Assembly: GCF_013267355.1 (NCBI RefSeq)
Contig: NZ_CP053985.1
Location: 1,674,001-1,738,000 of the forward strand
Direction: 5' to 3'
DNA: 64,000 bases
DNA from: Achromobacter pestifer
Lineage (GTDB): Bacteria; Pseudomonadota; Gammaproteobacteria; Burkholderiales; Burkholderiaceae_B
Part shown: positions 15,128-22,190 of the stretch, in pieces
Numbering within the stretch: position 1 is the stretch's first letter
Layout: each line of letters opens with the position of its first letter
Notes under the pieces: model-generated
Told to the model about the DNA's origin: nothing
The model's input: only the letters and a program-made list of their open reading frames with translations
Databases searched by the model: none
Made by a program: the position numbers and the translations under genes

Positions 15128-15394
15128 ATGGAACGGTCGGGCTTTACGGAAGAACAGATCAGGCACGCGCTGAAGCAGGCAACGCTGGGCTCGCCGATAT
15201 CTGACATCTGCATGCGCATGGGCGTAAGCGAAGCAACCTTCCATTCCTGGAAAGTGCATTACGACGGGCTGGCGTCCTACGAACTGAAGTTACTGAACAG
15301 GCTCGAGAACGAGTGCAACCGTCTCGAGCGCCTGATCGCCATCCTGGCGCTGAATAAAGTGATCTTGCAGGACACGCTTGGGGCCAAGGAATAA
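15128..15394 (+). CDS. orphan IS3-type OrfA (HTH_Tnp_1)
   Basis: The 88-residue protein matches the OrfA of IS3-group elements over its whole length: FTEEQIRHALKQA start, a helix-turn-helix around DICMRMGVSEATFHSWK (about 28-44) and a leucine-zipper-like LLNRLENECNRLERLIAILAL tail. The ATG at 15128 has GGAGG upstream. No OrfB, inverted repeats or target duplication were found around it: a DUF2817 gene ends 89 bases before and a GGDEF gene starts 71 bases after. It may be a leftover or a domesticated DNA-binding protein. Confidence 0.75.
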   Translation: MERSGFTEEQIRHALKQATLGSPISDICMRMGVSEATFHSWKVHYDGLASYELKLLNRLENECNRLERLIAILALNKVILQDTLGAKE

Positions 15395-15437
15395 GGCATA
15401 CGCGGCGCAGCGCATTCACCGCCACGCCTTCAGCATG

Positions 15438-15476
15438 TTGAAATCTCTACGTCTGCACCGTTCTTTTGAAATCTCT
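15438..15476 (+). repeat. 11-bp direct repeat at the diguanylate cyclase start
   Basis: TTGAAATCTCT occurs at 15438-15448 and again at 15466-15476, 28 bases apart. The first copy follows an ATG (15435); the second begins the open frame of the GGDEF gene. Because 28 is not a multiple of 3, the ATG is out of frame with the gene. Confidence 0.7.
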
Positions 15477-17202
15477 GAACCGCTACACGGTGGCATATGT
15501 CATCGGCGTACTGATCCCGGTCAGTGCGCTGATCGGCATTCAACTTATCCATAGCTGGCGCGCCCATACCGCGGCGCGCGACGCGAGATCGAGCCTGAGC
15601 GTCGTCCAAGGCACGCTGGACGCGATGGCTGCCGTTCTGATGGAGCGCGGCTCGATGAATGCCGCGTTGATAGAAGGGCATCCTGTATCCGAGCCCAGGC
15701 AGCAGGAATTGCAGCTTGCGCGCAAGGCCAGCGAAAGCGGGATCGCCGAGCTGCTGGAGCTGCACAGGACTCGCAACTGCGACGGCTGCCGGGACGCCCA
15801 GGCCTCCATTCAGCACATCGCGCGCGCCCTGGCCCAGCACCGCGCCACGGCGGATCGACTCATCGCCAGACGACGTGCGCAGATCAGCGCTCAGGAACTG
15901 AACGATGTGGTGGTGATCATGGCCGGGATTATCCCTGCGCTGGAAGAAACCGCGCTCGACAACTCTGCTGTCGTGATCCGCCATGAAGTGGAAAGCCCCG
16001 GCCTGATGACCATTGCCATGCTGGCAGCGGGCCTGCGCGAACAAGCCGGTCTGCTGGGTTCTGCCTTCATGCCGGCACAGGTTCAACGCCGCCCGCTCAG
16101 CGAGGTGGAAACACAGCGCATCGAGCAGCAACTGGGCCGCGTCACACAATTGCGCGCGCTGCTCGAAGTGCAGCTTTCCACCCATGCGGAACTCGAAACT
16201 CGAGCGTATCCTCGGGTGCAGTATGAGTACTTTGGCGCGGGCCTGGAGTACATCGAAGAGTTGCGCCACGCCGCCTCTTCAGGTCTCCACTCGATGACGC
16301 CAACGGCGGGCCTGCAAGAGCGCTATGTCCCGTTGATGCAATCCATCGTCGATTTCCGCGATGAAGTACTGAGCGTGCTGGAAAAATTGCTGGAGCGGCA
16401 ACGCATCAATGCGCTGACGGAACTGATTACGACGACCTCGGTCGCCATCGTGCTGCTGCTGGCCGCCACCTGGGGATTCACCAAGTTCCGCTGGCGCCTG
16501 ATACGCCCTTTCGTCGTGGCCACAGAAATCGTCAATTCCATCAACGACGATGCCCCCACGCCGATTTCTGGAACCGGCTACCGCAAGGAAGTCCGCGGCC
16601 TGTTCGACGCCATCCAGAAACTCAAGGACAACGCCATCGCCAAGTCTCGCACGGAGCACGAGCGCGAACGCCTTATTGCCGATCTCGCGGCATTGGCGGA
16701 AACGGACTTCCTCACTGGATTGCTCAACCGCCGCGCGTTCCACGCCCGTGCCGCAGCCCTTTGCGCCAGCCTGGATGAGCCTGGACAGATGCTGACCCTG
16801 ATCGTCTTTGACATCGATCATTTCAAGCGGATCAACGACTCTTACGGGCACGCTGGCGGCGACAACGTTCTGGTGGCCGTGGCGCAGGCATGCCACCAGA
16901 CGTGGCGCCGCTCCGACATCGTAGCGCGCATCGGCGGTGAAGAATTCGCCGTGCTATGCACGGTCCGCAGCCTGATGCAGGCCAGCGCAATGGCGCAGAG
17001 CATGCGCCGCCGCATCGAACGCCTGGTTGTGCCGGCAGACGGCAGGACCATTGAGTCGATCACCAGCAGCTTTGGCGTGGTCTGCGCGCACGCGGATGAA
17101 ATCGACAACGTCGACGCCCTGCTCAAGCAAGCAGACGAACTGCTCTATCGCGCCAAGGCCTCCGGCCGCAACTGCGTCGTCACGCAGCCCGACAACGCCT
17201 GA
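15466..17202 (+). CDS. membrane-bound diguanylate cyclase (GGDEF)
   Basis: The product has up to 578 residues. One hydrophobic segment near residues 8-27 and another near 320-340 flank a roughly 290-residue periplasmic, mostly helical sensor. The C-terminal GGDEF domain has TDFLTGLLNRRAFH, DIDHFKRINDSYGHAGGD and the active-site GGEEF. RRSD five residues before GGEEF is the product-inhibition (I) site. It should therefore make cyclic di-GMP from GTP under feedback control. The start is uncertain: the furthest in-frame start is a TTG at 15466 without a ribosome site, while an ATG 31 bases upstream is out of frame. A GTG at 15490 is another option. Confidence 0.88.
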   Translation: MKSLNRYTVAYVIGVLIPVSALIGIQLIHSWRAHTAARDARSSLSVVQGTLDAMAAVLMERGSMNAALIEGHPVSEPRQQELQLARKASESGIAELLELHRTRNCDGCRDAQASIQHIARALAQHRATADRLIARRRAQISAQELNDVVVIMAGIIPALEETALDNSAVVIRHEVESPGLMTIAMLAAGLREQAGLLGSAFMPAQVQRRPLSEVETQRIEQQLGRVTQLRALLEVQLSTHAELETRAYPRVQYEYFGAGLEYIEELRHAASSGLHSMTPTAGLQERYVPLMQSIVDFRDEVLSVLEKLLERQRINALTELITTTSVAIVLLLAATWGFTKFRWRLIRPFVVATEIVNSINDDAPTPISGTGYRKEVRGLFDAIQKLKDNAIAKSRTEHERERLIADLAALAETDFLTGLLNRRAFHARAAALCASLDEPGQMLTLIVFDIDHFKRINDSYGHAGGDNVLVAVAQACHQTWRRSDIVARIGGEEFAVLCTVRSLMQASAMAQSMRRRIERLVVPADGRTIESITSSFGVVCAHADEIDNVDALLKQADELLYRAKASGRNCVVTQPDNA

Positions 17203-17291
17203 TTTCTGCGCAAGGCCGCGCATGCGCGTTGCTGACGCCCATGCAATCTGCGGTCGCCCACAAGATAGAAAAATGTACTTGGTGGAAAAAA

Positions 17292-17329
17292 ATTTCTGTC
17301 TTTTTCTGCGCGCGACGCGTCCGTATAGT
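17292..17329 (+). promoter_or_regulatory. shared promoter element, copy C (chemoreceptor)
   Basis: ATTTCTGTCTTTTTC, 17 bases, TATAGT, preceded by an A-rich run. The element and its spacing match those before the MFS operon, while the 17-base spacer itself differs. It is followed by the chemoreceptor start 51 bases later. Confidence 0.6.
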
Positions 17330-17380
17330 CCGACCAGAGCAAGCCGAATTCAGAGATTCCATTTTGAAAGCGAAGAAGAA

Positions 17381-19012
17381 ATGAAACCGTCGAACTTGAA
17401 AATGCGTACTCGCCTCGCCATGGGCTTTGCATTGATCATGATGGCACTGCTGGTCTGTGGCGCGCTAGGCGTGTATGGGATTCGCACCTTGGAACATGAG
17501 GTCTACCAGATCACCGCGATCAACAATGAGCAACGTCGTCTGGCGATCGAGATGCGTTACGAGGTCCAGGAACAGGCCATCGCCATCCGCAACATCCTGC
17601 TTCTTACTGATCCGAACGTGTTGAAAACCGAGGTGAGTCGGGCGACGGAGGCGGAAAGGCTATACAACGACGCGCGTGATCGTCTGGGCAACATGTTTGC
17701 CAGCAGTCCAACCGCGATCGATGATGAAAAGCGTCTGTTCAGTGCAGCGGGCGCCGCCCAGCAGTCCCTGCGCTCGGTGTTCGAAAAGGTGCTGGCGGAA
17801 GGCATGTATGGAAACCGCCAGGATGCGCAACATATGCTCGAAGAAGACCTGCGTCCCAAACAGCGCGTTTTACAGGAAACGCTGTCCGCGCTCGCCTCGC
17901 TTGAGTCCCAGCTTAACGAAGAGCGGGCAGCCGCCGCGCGCTCCTTGGCGAATCAACTGCAATGGGCGATGGGAACAACCATCGCTATTGCATTGCTGCT
18001 CGCTGTGCTCGCGGCCTATGTCACCGCGCGCGGCATCCTGCGCCAGTTGGGCGGCGACCCCGGCGACGCGCAACGCCTGGCGGTGACCATCGCAGATGGC
18101 GACCTGAGCAACCGCTTGCAGCTCGACTCCCGCTATGACCACAGCCTGATGCATGGCCTGGAAACCATGCGATCACGGCTTTCCAGAATCGTGGAGGCAA
18201 TAAAGTCTTCGACGGCATCCATCTCGACGGCAGCAAGCCAAATTGCCCAGGGCAATACGGATCTGTCGCAGCGCACCGAAGAACAGGCGGCCTCGCTGGA
18301 AGAGACTGCAGCCGCCATCGAACAACTGACGTCCACCGTGAAGCTGAACCAAGACAACGCGGCAAGCGGCGACGAAATGGCCTCCGAGGGCGCCAAAGCC
18401 GCGGAAAAGGCGGGCGGCGTCGTATCCGAGATGCTGGCGGCCATGACGGAGATCTCCGCCAACTCCGAAAAGGTCGGGCATATCGTATCGCTGATCGAGA
18501 GCATCGCATTCCAGACGAACATACTTGCGCTGAACGCAGCGGTGGAAGCCGCCAGGGCCGGAGATCAGGGCCGGGGCTTCGCCGTGGTGGCCGGCGAGGT
18601 CCGCGCGCTGGCGCAACGCAGCGCCACCTCCGCACGGGAAATCAAGGATCTGATCGAAACCTCCACTTCCGTGGTCCAGACCGGCAAGGACCTGGCCGTG
18701 CGGGCGGGCCAGAACATGGAGGACGTAGTCACGTCCGTCATGCGCATGAAGATCGTAACGGGTGAGATCGCGACCGCGTCGCGCGAACAGGCCATCGGCA
18801 TCGAACAGGTAAACGTCGCCATCGCCCAACTGGACTCCGTGACGCAGCAGAACGCGGCGTTGGTCGAGGAATCCGCAGCGGCGGCGCTCTCAATGGCGGA
18901 ACAGGCACGAGAGCTGCTGCAAGCAGTGGAAGTGTTCAAGACGGCATCATCCATAAGCTCACGGCATGCCCCCATGACAGAGCCGGCGCTCATCGCGTAC
19001 GCGGCGTCGTAG
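17381..19012 (+). CDS. methyl-accepting chemotaxis protein
   Basis: The 543-residue chemoreceptor has a membrane segment near 13-35, a roughly 150-residue four-helix-type periplasmic domain, a second membrane segment near 195-215, and a HAMP-like linker with LGGDPGDAQRLAVTIADGDL. A long signalling coiled coil follows, with the hairpin tip at IESIAFQTNILALNAAVEAA, the CheA/CheW contact region. No CheR-binding pentapeptide is visible at the C-terminus. The ligand is not predictable. The ATG at 17381 has GAAGAAGAA upstream as a weak ribosome site. It shares its promoter element with the MFS/DUF2817 operon, so it may sense that operon's substrate. Confidence 0.93.
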   Translation: MKPSNLKMRTRLAMGFALIMMALLVCGALGVYGIRTLEHEVYQITAINNEQRRLAIEMRYEVQEQAIAIRNILLLTDPNVLKTEVSRATEAERLYNDARDRLGNMFASSPTAIDDEKRLFSAAGAAQQSLRSVFEKVLAEGMYGNRQDAQHMLEEDLRPKQRVLQETLSALASLESQLNEERAAAARSLANQLQWAMGTTIAIALLLAVLAAYVTARGILRQLGGDPGDAQRLAVTIADGDLSNRLQLDSRYDHSLMHGLETMRSRLSRIVEAIKSSTASISTAASQIAQGNTDLSQRTEEQAASLEETAAAIEQLTSTVKLNQDNAASGDEMASEGAKAAEKAGGVVSEMLAAMTEISANSEKVGHIVSLIESIAFQTNILALNAAVEAARAGDQGRGFAVVAGEVRALAQRSATSAREIKDLIETSTSVVQTGKDLAVRAGQNMEDVVTSVMRMKIVTGEIATASREQAIGIEQVNVAIAQLDSVTQQNAALVEESAAAALSMAEQARELLQAVEVFKTASSISSRHAPMTEPALIAYAAS

Positions 19013-19069
19013 GAACATCACTGGGAGAGGCCGGCCGCGACACGTTTCACCGTCGGCCCGGCCGGCGCC

Positions 19070-19125
19070 AATTGGGTCAACGTATTTGGGTCAACAAATT
19101 TGCGTCAACGTATTTGCGTTCACGA
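19070..19125. repeat. four tandem 14-bp repeats
   Basis: There are four consecutive 14-base units at 19070, 19084, 19098 and 19112. The first reads AATTGGGTCAACGT and the third ATTTGCGTCAACGT; the second and fourth differ at a few positions. They lie between the chemoreceptor stop and its terminator. There is no coding content. Confidence 0.8.
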
Positions 19126-19140
19126 ATCAGACACCAATGA

Positions 19141-19168
19141 AAAACGCCGCTAGATAGCGGCGTTTTTC
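19141..19168. terminator. bidirectional rho-independent terminator
   Basis: This is a perfect 13-bp inverted repeat, AAAAACGCCGCTA-GA-TAGCGGCGTTTTT, with A and T runs at its ends. It ends the chemoreceptor transcript on the plus strand and could end the tRNA transcript on the minus strand. Confidence 0.9.
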
Positions 19169-19230
19169 TTGCGTCTTGTCTGGTAGGGCAATACTCGAAA
19201 GAGCACTGCGGCGTACCACGGGAATTGGGG

Positions 19231-19306
19231 TGGTGGGTTGTGCGAGACTCGAACTCGCGACCAACGGATTAAAAGTCCGCTGCTCTACCGACTGAGCTAA
19301 CAACCC
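19231..19306 (-). tRNA. tRNA-Lys (anticodon TTT)
   Basis: The 76-base cloverleaf on the minus strand begins GGGTTGT, has the D-arm AGCTCAGTCGGTAGAGC, an anticodon stem-loop GCGGA-CTTTTAA-TCCGT giving anticodon UUU, the T-arm GCGAG-TTCGAGT-CTCGC and acceptor end ACAACCC-A. The CCA is encoded. Confidence 0.97.
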
Positions 19307-19394
19307 GACCGAAGCCAGAAATTATGGCCGATTTGGCGTCGTTTGTCAAAATTCGATGCAACAGCCCTGAACCAGACTCCGTCCCGGAAATGAA

Positions 19395-19417
19395 AACGGC
19401 CGCTCGCGGCGGCCGTT
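19395..19417 (-). terminator. terminator after metQ
   Basis: AACGGCCGC pairs with GCGGCCGTT across a 5-base loop, 22 bases past the metQ stop. On the minus strand it is followed by TTCATTT, a modest T-rich tail. Confidence 0.7.
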
Positions 19418-19439
19418 CCGGGGACAAGCGGCGCTGGAC

Positions 19440-20237
19440 TTACCAGGCGGCCACCACGGCGCCCTTGTACTTGGTCTCGATGAACTGCTTCACGGCCGGG
19501 CTGTGGTAGATCGCGATCAGCTTGGCGAACTCGGGGCGATCCTTGTCCTTTTCACGCACGACCAGCACGTTGGCATAGGGCGAGTCGGGCGATTCCTGGG
19601 CGATGGCGTCCTTGGCGGGGTTCAGGCCTGCTTCCAGCGCGAAGTTGGTGTTCACGGCCGACGCGTCGGTGTCATCCAGCGAGCGCGGCAGCTGGGCGGC
19701 GTCCAGTTCGATGAAACGCAGCTTCTTGGGATTCTCGACCACGTCGATCGGGGTCGCCTTCAGGCCGACGCCGGGACGCAGCTTGATCAGGCCGTTGGCC
19801 TGCAGCAGCAACAGGGCTCGGCCGCCGTTGGTCGGGTCGTTGGGCAGCGCGATGCGGGCGCCTTCCTTCAGCTCGGACAACGACTTGATCTTCTTGCTGT
19901 AGATGCCGATGGGGAAGATCACCGTCTTGGCGATGCTGACGAGCTTGTAGCCACGGTCCGCGTTGGCATTGTCCAGGTAGGGCTGGTGCTGGTAGCTGTT
20001 GGCGTCCAGGTCGCCCGCGGACAGCGCGACGTTGGGCTGCACGTAGTCGGTGAATTCGATGACCTGGATGTTCAGGCCCTGCTTGGCCGCTTCCTGCTTC
20101 ACCACATCAAAGATCTGGGCGTGCGGACCGGCGGTCACGCCGATCTTCAGCGGCTTGTCCTGGGCCAGCGCGGGCTGGGCGAATACGGCGGCGCCGAGTG
20201 CGAACGCGGCCAGCGACTTCAAAACCTTGATGCTCAT
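19440..20237 (-). CDS. metQ: methionine ABC transporter substrate-binding protein
   Basis: The 265-residue NlpA/MetQ family protein has a signal peptide MSIKVLKSLAAFALGAAVFA ending at ALAQ, with no lipobox Cys, so it is a soluble periplasmic protein rather than a lipoprotein. Family motifs are KIGVTAGPHAQIFDVVK, ANSYQHQPYLDN, ARIALPNDPTNGGRALLLLQ and ELDAAQLPRSLDD. It delivers D/L-methionine or a related amino acid to MetNI. It is the last gene of a leftward metN-metI-metQ operon, 55 bases after metI, and is followed by a terminator. Confidence 0.93.
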   Translation of the reverse strand: MSIKVLKSLAAFALGAAVFAQPALAQDKPLKIGVTAGPHAQIFDVVKQEAAKQGLNIQVIEFTDYVQPNVALSAGDLDANSYQHQPYLDNANADRGYKLVSIAKTVIFPIGIYSKKIKSLSELKEGARIALPNDPTNGGRALLLLQANGLIKLRPGVGLKATPIDVVENPKKLRFIELDAAQLPRSLDDTDASAVNTNFALEAGLNPAKDAIAQESPDSPYANVLVVREKDKDRPEFAKLIAIYHSPAVKQFIETKYKGAVVAAW

Positions 20238-20292
20238 GTTGCGATATCCCGAATGTCGGAAGTGAGGAGAAATTGGTAAGGCGCCGGCAGGA

Positions 20293-20946
20293 TCAACGAT
20301 GCGAGATGCGACGCACGTAGCGGTCGCCCAGGCTCTGGATCACCTGCACCAGGACGATCAGCACGATGACCACGGCGGCCATCACGTCGGATTGGAAACG
20401 CTGGTAGCCGTAGCGGATGGCCAGGTCGCCCAGGCCGCCTCCGCCGATGGCGCCGGCCATGGCCGAGTAGCCGATCAGGCTGACGACGGTGACGACGGTG
20501 GCGGCGATGAGGCCGGGCAAGGACTCGGGCAGCAGCACCTTCATGATGATCTGCATCGGCGATGCGCCCATGGCGCGTGCGGCGGTGATCAGTCCCGGGT
20601 CGACTTCGCGCATGGCGTTTTCGGCGATGCGCGCCATGAACGGGATCGCAGCGACGGACAGCGGCACGATGGCGGCGGTGGTGCCGATGGAGGTCTGGGC
20701 CACCAGGCGCGTGAACGGAATGATCGCAACCATCAGGATGACGAACGGCACCGAACGCGTGGCGTTGATCACCGCGCCCAGCACATGGTTGACGGAGTGG
20801 TTCTCGAGCATGTTGCCGCGCGCCGTCACCGTCAGGATCACGCCCAGCGGAATGCCGATCACCACCGCGATGGCGCTGGCCACGCCCACCATCAGCAGGG
20901 TGTCAAGCAGCGACGTAATAAGCAGGTCGATCAGTTGCGGACTCAT
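20293..20946 (-). CDS. metI: methionine ABC transporter permease
   Basis: The 217-residue permease has five to six hydrophobic helices and the EAA loop in AARAMGASPMQIIMKVLLPESLPGL, which docks to the ATPase. The end GGLGDLAIRYGYQRFQ is typical of MetI. Its start overlaps the end of metN by 44 bases. The overlap is kept because the MSPQLIDLL start aligns with the usual MetI N-terminus. Confidence 0.92.
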   Translation of the reverse strand: MSPQLIDLLITSLLDTLLMVGVASAIAVVIGIPLGVILTVTARGNMLENHSVNHVLGAVINATRSVPFVILMVAIIPFTRLVAQTSIGTTAAIVPLSVAAIPFMARIAENAMREVDPGLITAARAMGASPMQIIMKVLLPESLPGLIAATVVTVVSLIGYSAMAGAIGGGGLGDLAIRYGYQRFQSDVMAAVVIVLIVLVQVIQSLGDRYVRRISHR

Positions 20947-21991
20947 GAGCTATTTCTTCAACGGTAATGTCACGGGCGGCCAACGCGGCAATCGCGTCCT
21001 TGACCGCGGCGGGCGCGCCTTGGGCCAGCACGAACATCGTGCCCACGGCCACGCCCTGAATGTCTTCAACGCGCGCCTGGATCAGGTTCACGTCCAGCGA
21101 ATATTGCTTGTACAGATCGGACAGGAAGGAACCCGATGCTTCGGTGCCGGTCAGCGACAGGCGCAGCAGCCGCACGGCCTGGCCCGGCTTGCCGGCGACC
21201 AATGCCTGGATGCGCTCCTTGACTGCCGCCAGCGTGGCGTCGGTCAGGTCGGACGCGGTGGCCGCCGACACCATGGCGCGGGTGACTTCGTGGCGCGGCT
21301 GCGCGAACACTTCGCGCGTGCTGCCCATTTCAACCACTTCGCCCTGCGACAGCACGGCGACGCGGTCGCAGACCTCGCGCACCACTTCCATCTGGTGCGT
21401 GATCATGACCACGGTCACGCCGGTCTTGCGGTTGATGTCGCGCAGCAAGGCCAGGATGTTGTGGGTGGTTTCCGGATCCAGCGCGGACGTGGCTTCGTCG
21501 CTGAGCAGCACGTCCGGCTTGTTGGCCAGGGCGCGGGCAATGCCGACGCGCTGCTTCTGGCCGCCGCTGATCTGGCTGGGGTAGCGGTCGCGCAGATGCT
21601 CCAGGCCCACCAGCGCCAGCAGGCGCTCGACGCGGGCTGGAATCTCGGCCTTGGCCACGCCGGCGATTTCCAGCGGCAGGGCAACGTTGCCGTACACCGT
21701 GCGGCGCGACAGCAGGTTGAACCCCTGGAACACCATGCCGATGCGGCGGCGCTGCTCGCGCAGTTGCGCTTCGTTCAGTCCGGTCAGAGACTGGCCGCCG
21801 ATGGTGATCGAGCCTTCGTTGGGCCGCTCCAGCAGGTTGATGCACTGGACCAGCGTGCTTTTGCCGGCCCCGCTGGGGCCGATGATGCCGAAGACCTCGC
21901 CCTGCTTGATGTGCAGGTTGATGCCGCGCAGCGCCTGGAATTGTCCGTGCGGCGTCGCGTAGGTCTTGGATAGGTTCTCGATCTGAATCAT
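20903..21991 (-). CDS. metN: methionine ABC transporter ATP-binding protein
   Basis: The 362-residue ATPase has Walker A GPSGAGKST near residues 38-46, the signature ISGGQKQRVGIARAL and a Walker B-like segment VLLSDEATSALDP. The C-terminal NIL domain (about 270-345) is the regulatory methionine-binding domain of MetN, giving trans-inhibition. It is first in the operon. No SAM-sensing RNA was recognised in the 200 bases upstream. Confidence 0.94.
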   Translation of the reverse strand: MIQIENLSKTYATPHGQFQALRGINLHIKQGEVFGIIGPSGAGKSTLVQCINLLERPNEGSITIGGQSLTGLNEAQLREQRRRIGMVFQGFNLLSRRTVYGNVALPLEIAGVAKAEIPARVERLLALVGLEHLRDRYPSQISGGQKQRVGIARALANKPDVLLSDEATSALDPETTHNILALLRDINRKTGVTVVMITHQMEVVREVCDRVAVLSQGEVVEMGSTREVFAQPRHEVTRAMVSAATASDLTDATLAAVKERIQALVAGKPGQAVRLLRLSLTGTEASGSFLSDLYKQYSLDVNLIQARVEDIQGVAVGTMFVLAQGAPAAVKDAIAALAARDITVEEIAHESATDRPAYYVAA

Positions 21992-22124
21992 GGCAAGCGA
22001 TTTTGTATCTTTTCTCTTCTACAGAGAACGACTGTTTCTTTCATTTTTTATAACTACAAGTAATATAAAGACCCGTACCCGCGCCCTGTTGTGTCCCCAA
22101 GGAGCACATGCCATAACGCGGAAA

Positions 22125-22158
22125 GGGCAGTCAGGAAGGAAAGCCTTCCTGACTGCCC
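22125..22158 (-). terminator. terminator after the GH31-like gene
   Basis: A perfect 15-bp stem GGGCAGTCAGGAAGG / CCTTCCTGACTGCCC with a 4-base loop lies 32 bases past the GH31-like stop codon. It is followed on the minus strand by TTTCC. The rest of the 199-base gap to metN is AT-rich on the metN side and probably holds that operon's promoter. Confidence 0.8.
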
Positions 22159-22190
22159 AGTTTGTGCCGGACCGGCCGCAGCCGGCTTTT

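Noticed and set aside
15039..15465. A complete insertion sequence around the OrfA gene
   Set aside because: No OrfB, terminal inverted repeats or target-site duplication could be identified.
10658..17329. FliA (sigma-28) promoters before the MFS and chemoreceptor genes
   Set aside because: The TAAA and GCCGATAA blocks expected for FliA are absent; the shared element has TATAGT instead.
21992..22124. SAM-responsive leader upstream of metN
   Set aside because: No conserved SAM-riboswitch helices or MetJ-like boxes were found; the region is AT-rich only.
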